DNA from: Chitinophagales bacterium
GTDB taxonomy: Bacteria > Bacteroidota > Bacteroidia > Chitinophagales > CAIOSU01
NCBI GenBank assembly: GCA_018401955.1
Contig: JAGYJT010000014.1
Location: 1-64,000, forward strand
Direction: 5' to 3'
Length of the DNA stretch: 64,000 nucleotides
Made by a program: the position numbers and the translations under genes. Every line of letters begins with the position of its first letter. The stretch's first letter is position 1. The notes under the pieces were generated by a model. It was not told the origin of the DNA, made no database searches, and saw only the letters and a program-made list of their open reading frames with translations. Below are positions 7,813 to 16,405 of the stretch, piece by piece.

Positions 7813-7954
7813 AGCAAATAGTGGTTATAGCGGGTTGTAAAATGGTACAATGCTACTAATATAATCAATTACTGCTGATGACTTACGGTTTTTAGACGGT
7901 AATAATCAGTAGATAATAGATAAACCGATTTTGGTAACTACGTTTGGGTAATGT

Positions 7955-8299
7955 TTAGGCAAGCATCTGCTTTAAGCCTCTGCCGCCAGCTGCGGCCAAA
8001 CCACCGAGTATTCCGGCTATAAGTGCGGCAATAACTACTAGCAATAACGGCTCGGGTAAAGTAAACAACTCCCCGATTTTGTTTGCCAGCATCGATTCGT
8101 TGGCATTGTTGAGCATTAGGGCATATGCTGCCCAAACGCCACCCGCGCCCAGCAAACCAGCTGCAAAGGCGGCCATAAAACGCAGGTTGCTTATAAAGCC
8201 GATAACAAAGGCCACCAAAGCCAAGCTCCACCAAGGCAAAACCAACTGTACCCCAAAACCTACTACGGCAATAGCCAATGTGATGATGATAAATTTCAT
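7955..8299 (-). CDS. Small four-segment membrane protein, hypothetical
   Basis: The 114 residues contain hydrophobic helices at about 1-30, 31-45, 47-65 and 83-103 (FIIITLAIAVVGFGVQLVLP, LALVAFVIGFI, FAAGLLGAGGVWAAYALML, PLLLVVIAALIAGILGGLAA), ending in GGRGLKQMLA. It has no enzyme motif. It starts three bases after the penicillin-acylase-family gene and is probably cotranscribed with it. Function unknown. Confidence 0.7.
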   Translation of the reverse strand: MKFIIITLAIAVVGFGVQLVLPWWSLALVAFVIGFISNLRFMAAFAAGLLGAGGVWAAYALMLNNANESMLANKIGELFTLPEPLLLVVIAALIAGILGGLAAAGGRGLKQMLA

Positions 8300-8302
8300 A
8301 GC

Positions 8303-10726
8303 TTATTTGGTGTAGGTTTGCGTGAATTGAATGGTTTTGTCTTGCACAGGCTCTTTTAAAAATACCAACTCGTAGTATTCTCCAGCGGCCCAAGTATCAA
8401 CATAGGCATCATAATAGTAACTGCCCGGGTTTCCGCTGGCACCGCCTGGGTATACGCCCCAAGCTTTTACTTCATCTTCTAAGCTTACCACCATACGCCA
8501 CGATGCACCGTGGGTACCATCAGTAGCATTTAGTATATGTCGGTTGCCGCCCATTTTTATCATGGGCCTGCTAAGTGGGGCAATACGGGCCATATGCAGC
8601 ACGGTAGTGTTTTTGTACATCCACCACTCAGGCTCCTTACCGTTTGCGGCTTTCCAATCTTGGTATTTTTCTACCCCTGCCAAAAATGCCATGTTCAGTA
8701 AGTCGCTGGCATCTTCTATTTCTGGGGTGCCCTTGTAGTCCATTAGCGGGTGGTTGGGGTGGGTTTTCATTACCTGCACGGTGGTGTATCCGGTTGGGGC
8801 TATCAGGCCTTTTTCGTCGTATGGTTGTAGCTCATCCCATACCATCACCATCAGGGTATCGTATATCATCTCAAAGGCAGTGGCAGCTTTGCTGTCGGCG
8901 GTGTACATATAGTCCCAATTCTTTAGCAAGTCCCACACTTCTTTTTGGCCAGGGTTTAGGTTAAGGTCGTTTACGTTTTCCATTAAAAACGGCAGCAAAT
9001 CCTTTGCAAAGTAGGCATAGTTGTCGTTTTGAAACTGCTTCATGTCTTCCACGGTGTAGAGGCGGTCTACGCCCAGCAATTCATTAATACGGCGGCTACG
9101 GTCATATTCGTAGTAGCCACAGTAGTAGTAAGGGTAGGTGCTATCGGTAGGGTGCTGGTTGGCCGAGCTTACCCATCCGCGCGGTGGGTTTTTTACCTGC
9201 GGGTTTTGGTCGAAAGGAATAAAGCCCTGCCACTCAAAATCGGAGGTAGTACCATCCATAATAAAACGGCCCTGCTCTGGCCATTTTTTAGGGAAATGGC
9301 CTTGTTGGCGCATGGCTATATCGCCCGCATGGTTGGCGAATACGAAGTTTTGGCCCGGACAATAATAGTAGTTGAGGGCTTTAAGGTAATCGTCGTGGGT
9401 AGCCGCACGGTTGAGGGTATAAAAGGTCATCAACTCATCCGACGGGTCGTGGGCTGTCCAGCGGAGGGCCAAGGGCGTGGTGTTGCCGTTTTGGGTAAAG
9501 CGTTCATCGTATACTACAGGGCCAATGTGCGTAAAACGAATGGTATCAATAAAATCAGCTCCGTCTTTTATCTTAATGGTATCGTAGCGGTAGGTTATCG
9601 ATTTCTCAACGCCATCGTGCTTATACTTGTCGTTTGGCAACAGCTCGGTTACAAACCAATCGCGCACATCCATGCCTGCATTGGTTACGCCCCAAGCGGC
9701 ATCTTCATTAAACCCGATAATTACGCAAGGCGAGCCGGGCAAGGTAGCACCATACACGTTTACGTTTGGCGAGTGAAGCTGCATTTCGTACCAAATGGCA
9801 GGCAGGTTGAGTGCTAAGTGCGGGTCGCTGGCCAACATCGGGAAACCCGTATTGGTGCGGCTACCGCTTACTGCCCAGTTGTTGCTGCCCAGGTTTTCCC
9901 TAATGGGCCCATCATACTCAGAGCTAATAAACACGCCATTGGCAACCGAATATTTAGGCGTGTCGATTGGTGTAACGTGGAAATCGTAAGAAGTACCTTC
10001 AGGTATAATTGGATTGATGCCCGGTGAGCGATCGGGGTATAGCAAATCAACCACTTCTTTGCCAAACAGGTTGTAGGCATTGGTGTACTCAAAGTCTTTG
10101 TCCCAACCGCTAAGGCTATTGCTCATGTACTTAAGCAGCAACGTGGTTTTGTATGGCGACCATAGCTCGGGTTTGTAGTTCAATAGTTTGTACTCCAGTG
10201 GCAGCGAGCCGTCGTTAAGGGTGTTAATGTAAGCATTTACGCCAGCAGCGTATTGTTCCAGCACCATTTTGCTGGTTGGGCTTTCGTTTATTTTAGCCAC
10301 GGCCTGCTCGGCTGCGTAGGCTATGCCCATACGGCGCTGGGTGCGGTCAAGCAGCAGGGTGCGTTCACCAATAATTTCGCTAACTCGCCCACTGGCAACA
10401 ATAGTAATAAACTCCATTTGCCAAAGGCGGTCTTGGGCGGTAAGGTAGCCCTGCATGTAGTATAGGTCTTCGTCGTTTTCGGCAAACACATGGGGCACCC
10501 GGCGGTCGTCGTATTGTACGGTTACTTTTCCAGTAAGCCCATCCAGCTGCACATCGGTTTTCCAGTCGATTGCTTTTGATTCGGCATTTTGCCAGAAACC
10601 CGTGAATGGGCTTAGCAATGGTGCCACCGGTGGTAAATTTTTATCACCAATGGTCAATTCGCCATTGAGGGCAAAAACCAAAGCAATGGCCAAAAGTGTA
10701 GGCACAAAAAACTTAATAAACTTCAT
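8303..10726 (-). CDS. Penicillin acylase family N-terminal nucleophile amidase
   Basis: An 807-residue exported Ntn-hydrolase precursor. The signal segment is MKFIKFFVPTLLAIALVFAL. Residues 65-140 have the alpha-chain signature (VQYDDRRVPHVFAENDEDL, YLTAQDRLWQME, SGRVSEIIGERTL). The beta chain should start by self-cleavage at Ser281 in ENLG-SNNWAVSGSRT, followed by the family's LASDPHLALNLPAIWYE. The family removes acyl groups from amides, including beta-lactams and acyl-homoserine lactones in some members; the substrate cannot be deduced. A -7 element 29 bases upstream suggests separate transcription from the B12 block. The small membrane protein gene follows. Confidence 0.9.
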   Translation of the reverse strand: MKFIKFFVPTLLAIALVFALNGELTIGDKNLPPVAPLLSPFTGFWQNAESKAIDWKTDVQLDGLTGKVTVQYDDRRVPHVFAENDEDLYYMQGYLTAQDRLWQMEFITIVASGRVSEIIGERTLLLDRTQRRMGIAYAAEQAVAKINESPTSKMVLEQYAAGVNAYINTLNDGSLPLEYKLLNYKPELWSPYKTTLLLKYMSNSLSGWDKDFEYTNAYNLFGKEVVDLLYPDRSPGINPIIPEGTSYDFHVTPIDTPKYSVANGVFISSEYDGPIRENLGSNNWAVSGSRTNTGFPMLASDPHLALNLPAIWYEMQLHSPNVNVYGATLPGSPCVIIGFNEDAAWGVTNAGMDVRDWFVTELLPNDKYKHDGVEKSITYRYDTIKIKDGADFIDTIRFTHIGPVVYDERFTQNGNTTPLALRWTAHDPSDELMTFYTLNRAATHDDYLKALNYYYCPGQNFVFANHAGDIAMRQQGHFPKKWPEQGRFIMDGTTSDFEWQGFIPFDQNPQVKNPPRGWVSSANQHPTDSTYPYYYCGYYEYDRSRRINELLGVDRLYTVEDMKQFQNDNYAYFAKDLLPFLMENVNDLNLNPGQKEVWDLLKNWDYMYTADSKAATAFEMIYDTLMVMVWDELQPYDEKGLIAPTGYTTVQVMKTHPNHPLMDYKGTPEIEDASDLLNMAFLAGVEKYQDWKAANGKEPEWWMYKNTTVLHMARIAPLSRPMIKMGGNRHILNATDGTHGASWRMVVSLEDEVKAWGVYPGGASGNPGSYYYDAYVDTWAAGEYYELVFLKEPVQDKTIQFTQTYTK

Positions 10727-10754
10727 AGCGGTAGGTGTGCGTTGTTACTATCGC

Positions 10755-10762
10755 TAAAGTTA
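10755..10762 (-). promoter_or_regulatory. Probable -7 element (TAACTTTA) for the penicillin acylase gene
   Basis: On the minus strand TAACTTTA lies 28 bases before the ATG at 10726, in the 97-base gap after the btuG-like gene. It differs from TAnnTTTG at the last base only. No clear -33 element is visible. Confidence 0.4.
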
Positions 10763-10823
10763 GGATGTTTTTGGGATATGGGGGTAATGGCAGATTTGCT
10801 TATTGATAGGTATGCCCCAATTG

Positions 10824-11869
10824 TTACCGATAAAAATAAAAACCGCCCGTAATGATGCCGCCTTTCAGTTGTTTTTCCTCCTCAAGGGTTTGAAGGTTGA
10901 AAATATACACATCGCTGCGCTGGTTATAATCAAGGGCATCGGATGCATAAAGCTTGCTGTTGTCGGGCGATATGCCGATGGCGTAGTAGTTGCGCGCGTT
11001 TTTGGCAATAATTGGCGATGATGGCAAGGTACTGCCGGTGCTAGGCAAAGCGTAAATACCATCGTTATCGAGGTAGTAAAGGTTTGCCCCTGTAGCATCC
11101 GCAATTAAATGGCTCGGTGAGGCTGTAAGCGGGAAGTTGAGCGTTAGCGCTATGGTATTATCACTAGGGTTTATGCGGGTGAGCGCCGCAGCATCATTAC
11201 CTTCTTTTTGGCCCATTACCCATACTTGCCCTTGTGCGTCCAGCACCATTTCCAGAGGGTGGCCATCTACATTTATGTGCATGGTTTTGGTGTTGGTTGC
11301 GGGGTCAATTACTTCCACGCGGCTGCTATCATAGTTGGCTACAAAGGCCAGCCCGTTTGCCAATACCATTTGCTCTGTCCAACCTGGCAGGGTTATGGTG
11401 CCTATGATGGTATTGTTGGTGGTGTTGATGATGGTCAGTTTATCGCCATAAATATCGCTTACATAAGCACGGCCATCGCCCAAGGGTAGTATATAGCGCG
11501 GCGAAGTGAGCCCTGTGATAGTTGCCACGTTTTTAAAATCCAGCAAATCAACCACTTCAACTTTATTGGAGTTGTTAACGGCAATGTAGCCATAGCCATT
11601 AATGCCCGCCATGCTTTGCGCCACATCGCCCAAGGGTCGGCTATTCTGTGTTTGGTAAATATCTTCGTAAAAGCTTTCGTTCAGCGAGTTGTAATAGCTC
11701 ACTGAGGCATTGCCATAGGTATAGTTGCCTTCGTTGATGAACATTACTGCTCCACTGGTGATGGGTAGGTCGGTAATTTCTTGGGTGGGTTGGGTTTTAT
11801 CGCAGGCGGTGAAGGAGAGGAGAAAGCAATTGAAAATTAAAAATTTAAAATTTAAAATTGAGAATACAT
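10824..11869 (-). CDS. BtuG-like surface lipoprotein (beta-propeller), start disrupted
   Basis: The mature protein starts at a lipobox cysteine (FLLSFTAC-DKTQ) and contains SGAVMFINEGNYTYGNASVSYYN, broken here only in reading, then repeated YncE-like blades (VEVVDLLDFKNVATI, LTIINTTNNTIIGTITL, VEVIDPATNTKTMHI). BtuG proteins are 7-bladed propeller lipoproteins that cap BtuB and bind B12 on the Bacteroides surface. The position after a BtuB-like gene in a B12-riboswitch block supports that role. The uninterrupted frame runs to an ATG at 12110 through three repeat families. ATG 11869 would give a good lipoprotein signal (MYSQF.., FKFLIFNCFLLSFTAC) if one T is missing from the run at 11854-11857. 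Confidence 0.8.
11829..11865. repeat. AT-rich heptanucleotide array inside btuG-like signal peptide
   Basis: Units are aaaatta, aaaattt, aaaattt, aaaattg. On the minus strand the array encodes the hydrophobic stretch ILNFKFLIFN just before the lipobox, so repeat DNA supplies part of the export signal. Confidence 0.75.
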
Positions 11870-11916
11870 TTACGGCTGTTCGAGAGGGTATGGTTACATT
11901 GCAAAGCGCTTGCGTG

Positions 11917-11949
11917 TCATCCTGAGCCTGTCGAAGGGTGCGCGCGTTG
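11917..11949. repeat. REP-like palindrome (TCATCCTGAGCCTGTCGAAGG)
   Basis: This copy reads gtcatcctgagcctgtcgaag, then ggtgcgcgcg. A near-identical copy lies at 14531-14562 and a variant at 14474-14498, all within the B12 block. Translated in the frame upstream of the btuG-like gene it gives RTLRQAQDD, which is not natural coding sequence. Confidence 0.75.
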
Positions 11950-12055
11950 GCTGATGAGACGAGTATTGAACTTGAATTATGGTTGTTTCTAACTTCGTTG
12001 TGAGAGTCTAGTTGACTATGGGTGTTTCTACTCGGCCCAGCAGCCCCCCTCCCAA

Positions 12056-12078
12056 CCTCCCCCCGAAAAAGGGGGAGG
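12056..12078. repeat. GC hairpin CCTCCCCC/GGGGGAGG
   Basis: A perfect 8-bp stem with a 7-base loop (cgaaaaa) lies 40 bases downstream of the btuB-like stop on the minus strand. The following sequence has no T-run. It could dampen transcription between btuB-like and btuG-like genes, or be a dispersed repeat. Confidence 0.5.
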
Positions 12079-12102
12079 AGCTTTACATACTTTGAAAAAT
12101 TG

Positions 12103-12130
12103 TTTCTCATCTCAAATTTCTCATTTCTTC
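12103..12130. repeat. Heptanucleotide array, tttctca word
   Basis: Units tttctca, tctcaaa, tttctca, tttcttc straddle the last codons and stop of the btuB-like gene and contain the spurious ATG at 12110. Confidence 0.7.
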
Positions 12131-14079
12131 TTTACTGCAAATTCATACCGCACCCCACCACTAAAATTACGGCCGGGCATGGGGCGCCAAGCAATGTTTT
12201 GGTACTCGGCGTTCCAGAGGTTTTCGGCGGCTAGGTACAAACTTAAGCCTTTTAACTTCTTACCGAAGTCTTTGCCAATGCGGAGGTCGCCAGTGGTAAA
12301 GGCCGGTAGCTGTTGACTGTTGTCGCTGGTGATATAGCGCTTGCCGCACAGGTGCTGGCGGTATTGTAAATAGTAGCCCTTATAGCCCACCATGCCCGAA
12401 ATGTTGCCCAAGTGCTGCGGGGTGTATATCAATAGCTTACCCTCACTGCTGCCAATGGCACCGCCGCTGGTTTCGTTGGTAGCTTTATTGAAGTGGTAGT
12501 TGGCCGTAATGCGATACGTCCAGTCGTTCTTTTTGCCGTCTACTTTTATCAATGCCTCCACGCCACGAGATTTTACACGCTTCACGTTCTCGGGTGTCCA
12601 AATACCCGTGCTGCTTTCAGGTAGCCATAGTATCCAGTTCTGTACATCCAGGTAATAGGCATTGATGCTGGTTTCCAGCTTTAGGCCCTTCTTAAAGCTC
12701 TTGTCATAACCCACCTTGCCCTCTGTGCCCCAGCCTTTTTCCTGCTGCAAGTCGGTGTTGCCACCAATGCTCCAGTAGCGGTCGTTGAGGGTGGGGTAGC
12801 GGTAGTTGCGGAAGATGTTGGTGGAGAGATACAGGCCATTGATGAATTTACGACGGACGCTGAGTGAAGGTAAAAAGGGTGATAATTGATTATAGACCAA
12901 TTCTTGCCTAAGAATTAAAGAGACAATCCACCTATCGTAACCTATGTGATACTCAGGGTTAAATAAAAGTGAGGTTATTGGTTGATATTTTATTCCATCA
13001 AAGTTGTTGGTTACAGCCCATTGGCTGGTGTGCTCAAGGCGTGTAGTAAATTCGAATGATCCTGGGTAAAAAATCGCTTTGCGATGCTCTATTTGAGAAA
13101 CAACCGAGTGGGTTTGGTTTTTGGAGCTAATTATAGGAAACTCAGAAGTGAAATTGATTTCGTCGAATTTGTAAGTGGCATTTGCTTTTAAGTGATGCCC
13201 ATTATGTGTCATTCCTTCCCAATCTAAACGAGCTAGTCCCAACCAATCACTTTGAGCTTGAAAAGTATTTGCTGAAAGCATTGTTGGCGGTATATTTCTT
13301 TCAGTTTTTGATATGAATGACTGAAACGCAAGATTATTAGAGAACAACAACCCCTTACCTTTTGGGATAAAGTAAACCTCAAACAAACCGGCATACTGCT
13401 CAAATTCAGCATGGTCCTGGCTTTGTGTAGGCTCACCAAATAAGGTTGTGTTGGTAAAGGGGAAGTCATTTTGCGCCCTTCTATAAATAAAACCTGCTTT
13501 GGTTTGCACTTTGTTTGAGCCCCCCTCAAGTTTTACAGCGGCATTATGTTTGCCAAAACTTCCAGCTTCATACCAAGCCAATCCTTTTAACTGTTTTGTG
13601 TATTGAGGATTGCCGCTGCCAACCGAGATGCCCCCGCCAAAACTACCACTTGCAGTTTTCAATGTGTTGCCACCCAAGTCTACGGCAACATCTTCAAATA
13701 GCGATACTGGGAGGTTGGTTAGGTCAATGGTACCGTTCATTCCCGAGTTCATGGGTATGCCGTTCCAGAAAACTTTGGTTTGGGAAGCGCCCATACCACG
13801 AAGGCCCAAGGTTGAAAGTGCCCCAGAGCCATAAGACTTGATATAGATACCCGTGTTTTCTTGGAGCACTTCGCCTAAGGTACTGGCTTGGTAAAACACC
13901 TTGTCAGTAGAATCGAGTTGCTGTTGGCGAAAAGGGTACTGCAAAGGAGGTGGTCCTCCGCTAGTAACAATTGAGATTACTTGCACCGTATCAATCCTTA
14001 GTATACTATCCAACACGCCCTGTGCCGAGGCAATGCCGCAGCTTAACAATAGGGCGATATGGAGCAACCCGGTTTTCAT
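12121..14079 (-). CDS. TonB-dependent outer membrane receptor, BtuB-like
   Basis: The 652 residues have a signal peptide (MKTGLLHIALLLSCGIASA), a plug domain (LGEVLQENTGIYIKSYG, LSTLGLRGMGASQTKVFWNG, LFEDVAVDLGGN, ASGSFGGGISVGSG) and a 22-strand-type barrel ending in AEYQNIAWRPMPGRNFSGG and VRYEF, the close of cobalamin receptors. It should import corrinoids using TonB-ExbBD energy. The substrate is inferred from the B12 riboswitch at the head of the block and the BtuG-like gene after it. Its ATG overlaps the preceding gene's stop as ATGA, so they share a transcript. A canonical TonB box is not obvious. Confidence 0.9.
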   Translation of the reverse strand: MKTGLLHIALLLSCGIASAQGVLDSILRIDTVQVISIVTSGGPPPLQYPFRQQQLDSTDKVFYQASTLGEVLQENTGIYIKSYGSGALSTLGLRGMGASQTKVFWNGIPMNSGMNGTIDLTNLPVSLFEDVAVDLGGNTLKTASGSFGGGISVGSGNPQYTKQLKGLAWYEAGSFGKHNAAVKLEGGSNKVQTKAGFIYRRAQNDFPFTNTTLFGEPTQSQDHAEFEQYAGLFEVYFIPKGKGLLFSNNLAFQSFISKTERNIPPTMLSANTFQAQSDWLGLARLDWEGMTHNGHHLKANATYKFDEINFTSEFPIISSKNQTHSVVSQIEHRKAIFYPGSFEFTTRLEHTSQWAVTNNFDGIKYQPITSLLFNPEYHIGYDRWIVSLILRQELVYNQLSPFLPSLSVRRKFINGLYLSTNIFRNYRYPTLNDRYWSIGGNTDLQQEKGWGTEGKVGYDKSFKKGLKLETSINAYYLDVQNWILWLPESSTGIWTPENVKRVKSRGVEALIKVDGKKNDWTYRITANYHFNKATNETSGGAIGSSEGKLLIYTPQHLGNISGMVGYKGYYLQYRQHLCGKRYITSDNSQQLPAFTTGDLRIGKDFGKKLKGLSLYLAAENLWNAEYQNIAWRPMPGRNFSGGVRYEFAVKKK

Positions 14080-14531
14080 TCAACCACTATAATCTTTTGG
14101 GTAAAAGTGCCCGCTTGGGTGCGGATAATACCGATGCATAAACCCGCTTGCGTAACAACCACAGGCAATTGCTGCACGGGCTGCTCTATGGTTTGGGTAT
14201 GGATGATGCGGCCTGTGATGTCAATTATCTGTAGCTCACCAGCTACTGGGCTGGTAATGTAAATGGCCTCACCCACTTTGGTTTGCGACGGGTATATGTT
14301 GTAACCATCGTTGGTAGTCAGTTCATTTACCGATACGTTCCTCAACACCAACTCACCCATAGCGTGCCCGTCGCCACTGCCGCCTGTGTAGGGCGTTTGG
14401 GCGGTGGTTTGGTTACTGGTTAATAGTAGAATGGTTATTAGTAATAAAAAGCATAACACTTCCCTCCTAAAAAGAGCCTGTCCTGAGCATGTCGAAGGAA
14501 GGGGTAGGGGAGGTGTCTTTTTTATTAGCAT
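14076..14531 (-). CDS. Minimal type IX secreted protein with C-terminal sorting domain
   Basis: The functional part is a hydrophobic export signal (VLCFLLLITILLLTSNQTTA), a short linker GGSGDGHAMGELVL, and a ~70-residue type IX sorting domain (NIYPSQTKVGEAIYI, GELQIIDITGRIIHTQ, GTFTQKIIVVE). Almost nothing else remains, so the cargo is only about 25 residues. Start is unclear: ATG 14531 lies in a REP element. GTG 14459 follows AGGAGG at the signal peptide. The open frame to 14786 is repeat DNA. It is coupled to the btuB-like gene by an ATGA overlap. Function unknown; location implies a surface role in B12 uptake. Confidence 0.7.
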   Translation of the reverse strand: MLIKKTPPLPLPSTCSGQALFRREVLCFLLLITILLLTSNQTTAQTPYTGGSGDGHAMGELVLRNVSVNELTTNDGYNIYPSQTKVGEAIYITSPVAGELQIIDITGRIIHTQTIEQPVQQLPVVVTQAGLCIGIIRTQAGTFTQKIIVVE

Positions 14532-14562
14532 GTCATCCTGAGCCTGTCGAAGGGTGCGCGCG
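14474..14562. repeat. Tandem REP-like copies (CCTGAGC..GTCGAAGG)
   Basis: Two copies in the same direction: 14474-14498 (gagcctgtcctgagcatgtc, gaagg) and 14531-14562 (gtcatcctgagcctgtcgaa, gggtgcgcgcg). They sit at the 5' end of the minimal type IX cargo gene and supply its first in-frame ATG. Confidence 0.7.
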
Positions 14563-14663
14563 ATTGCCTGCCCGCCGTAGCTTTTCGCGGAGGTGGGAGC
14601 GGTTGGGGTGAGTGGTGAATTATGGGTAAGCATAGTGATGGTTTCATTGGGTATTTTTACATC

Positions 14664-14735
14664 ATGCTCCGTGGAAGGGGATTGCCACGGGCTGAAGTAA
14701 CGCAGTAGGCCACTGAACGCTTTGCCAGCCCTCGC
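14664..14735. repeat. Palindromic element ending CCTCGCAATGACGG
   Basis: The segment includes gaaggggattgccacgggct and ends in ccctcgcaatgacggg, the same terminus as the elements at 4769-4952 and 59873-60110. It appears to be a truncated member between two B12-block genes. Confidence 0.45.
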
Positions 14736-14768
14736 AATGACGGGTAACTGGAAAGGCTTTACGTTTAT

Positions 14769-14829
14769 TTGTCTCTCATTTCTCATTTGTCATCTCTCAT
14801 TTGAAACATCTCATTTCACATCCCTCATT
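14769..14829. repeat. Heptanucleotide array, ctcattt word
   Basis: About eight units (ctcattt, ctcattt, gtcatct, ctcattt, gaaacat, ctcattt, cacatcc, ctcattt) begin at the base after the stop codon of the FGE-fold gene on the minus strand. This is the longest array of this word in the window. Confidence 0.85.
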
Positions 14830-16317
14830 TTATCTACAGCCCCTGCCGCCGCCAGTGTTGCGTCTGTTGGTGGGCACAAGGCCAATATAGAACCTATCGC
14901 TTATGGCAAGGTCTCTAAAGTCGGGCAGTATACCGCTGTTCCAGCCGCCGCCACGGTGACCGGCGCCCATTGCATCGGTTTCTGGCCAGTTGCTGGTATT
15001 GGCATTGCCCGCAGCATCCAAGTTTCCATCGCCGGTGGCTCCGGTAAAATTTAAACCTTGGGTGGTGGTTACGGTAATAACCAATTCCCAGAGGTTGCCG
15101 CTCATTTCGGTTGCTCCATAGTAGCCCGCGCCAATGGTGAGGCGGGTGCTGGTGTCGCTGCCGCCAAAACCGCAGCGTAGCCCCCCTTGCGGACCTTGAT
15201 AACCATGGCTAGCCAATCCATAGCCAGCAGGTACAGGGTCGGTAACGGTTTCGTTGGGCAGGCCGTCATGGGCTAGGGTGTTAGCATCTACTACTAGTGG
15301 CGTACCCCAGGCAAATTCGCCCGCCACGGGTGGTGCCGGTCCGCGGGTCGCTTTCTCAAACTCTAGCTCTGTCATGGGGCGCAGGGCAGCCCAATCGAGC
15401 CACGCGGCAAGGTCGTTCCAGTTAAGGTAGTTGCAGGCACGGTTTTGCCCGTCGGTAAGGCTATTGGCCGCATCGGTGGTGTTATCATCACACATATACA
15501 CGGCAGGCAATGTGCCGTTGGATGGCGTGCCAATGCGGATGCCATTGCGGTTGGCATTAAAGCCTGCTAATGCCAATGTGCCTGCCGTTGCGGTAGGTGC
15601 ATTGGCGGTTCGGGTGGTTTGTTGTGCAAGCGTAAGGCAATTCAAAAAGTCTTTGTACTGCTCTTGGCTTACCTCATATTTCATGCAATAAAAGCCCCCA
15701 TAACCCTTTGGGAAGGCTGTTGGGATGTCGCCCGCAGGCGGTTCGTCGTTGGTATTGCCCAATTGTGTGGGGCCACTGCCAAGCATAAGTTCGTTTTCGC
15801 TGGTTATTAACAGCGAGCCGCCATCGTTGCCACGGCCCAATGCATCAAAACTGGCACCATCGCCTAACCCAAAAGGCCCTTCAGGCACACGCACCATCTC
15901 TACCCCAAAAACCTTAATGCCATAGGCATCATTGGGCAATGGGTTTTGCAGTTTGAGTGTAACGGTGGTGGTATTTACATTGCCCCCCAATCCATCGTTG
16001 CGGTGGATAAACACCCCTTTGCCGTCGGTGGCGGTTTCAATGCTTAATGGCGCACCAATGGTGTGGTCGCTTACGGTGGTGCTAACATCTGCATGGCTCC
16101 AAGTGTAAGCGGGGTATTGCACCTTTACAAATACCCAAACGGCATCGTGGTTAAACGGTTCTGCCACGCTATCCAAGTCCCACGCATTGTCCCAAGCAAT
16201 ATCAAACTGTATGGTTTGGTTATCGGGCAGCTGTAGGTTGGTTATGGTTACGTTGTTGGCTAGCGCTGCAAAGGGCAGCGCTAGCAACAAGGTGAGTATG
16301 TATTTAGTTAAAACCAT
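14830..16317 (-). CDS. Secreted SUMF1/FGE-fold protein, probably non-catalytic
   Basis: A 495-residue exported protein (signal MVLTKYILTLLLALPFAALA). Residues ~22-150 form a beta-sandwich-like segment (VTITNLQLPDNQTIQFDIAW). Residues ~155-495 are a formylglycine-generating-enzyme/C-type-lectin-like domain (GYGGFYCMKYEVSQEQYKDF, YLNWNDLAAWLDWAALRPMT, EFEKATRGP, EMSGNLWEL, HRGGGWNSG). The FGE active-site cysteine pair, expected shortly after GGxW, is absent, so binding rather than sulfatase activation is likely. It lies second in the B12-riboswitch block, 88 bases after the propeller gene. The C-terminus (TNRRNTGGGRGCR) is the usual FGE ending; no type IX sorting domain follows. Confidence 0.82.
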   Translation of the reverse strand: MVLTKYILTLLLALPFAALANNVTITNLQLPDNQTIQFDIAWDNAWDLDSVAEPFNHDAVWVFVKVQYPAYTWSHADVSTTVSDHTIGAPLSIETATDGKGVFIHRNDGLGGNVNTTTVTLKLQNPLPNDAYGIKVFGVEMVRVPEGPFGLGDGASFDALGRGNDGGSLLITSENELMLGSGPTQLGNTNDEPPAGDIPTAFPKGYGGFYCMKYEVSQEQYKDFLNCLTLAQQTTRTANAPTATAGTLALAGFNANRNGIRIGTPSNGTLPAVYMCDDNTTDAANSLTDGQNRACNYLNWNDLAAWLDWAALRPMTELEFEKATRGPAPPVAGEFAWGTPLVVDANTLAHDGLPNETVTDPVPAGYGLASHGYQGPQGGLRCGFGGSDTSTRLTIGAGYYGATEMSGNLWELVITVTTTQGLNFTGATGDGNLDAAGNANTSNWPETDAMGAGHRGGGWNSGILPDFRDLAISDRFYIGLVPTNRRNTGGGRGCR

Positions 16318-16405
16318 GATTTGGAAATGGATTTATAAATTAGAAAAGGATTTTAATAGAGTATGTAAGAATCCTTTTCTAATCCTTTAATCAAGTGAAT
16401 CAAGG

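Noticed and set aside
9029-9817. A 262-codon plus-strand open frame opposite the penicillin acylase gene
   Set aside because: It is antisense to conserved catalytic segments of the acylase and has no protein character of its own.
11870-12110. The N-terminal ~80 codons of the btuG-like open frame
   Set aside because: They are made of heptanucleotide, REP and GC-hairpin repeats; a start near the lipobox is more likely.
14532-14786. The 5' part of the open frame containing the minimal type IX cargo
   Set aside because: It is repeat DNA (REP, CAATGACG-type element and ctcattt array) with no conserved protein sequence.
5730-16317. A diversity-generating retroelement, suggested by an Avd-related four-helix gene and an FGE-fold protein
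   Set aside because: No reverse transcriptase or template repeat was found in the window, and the two genes are 9 kb apart.
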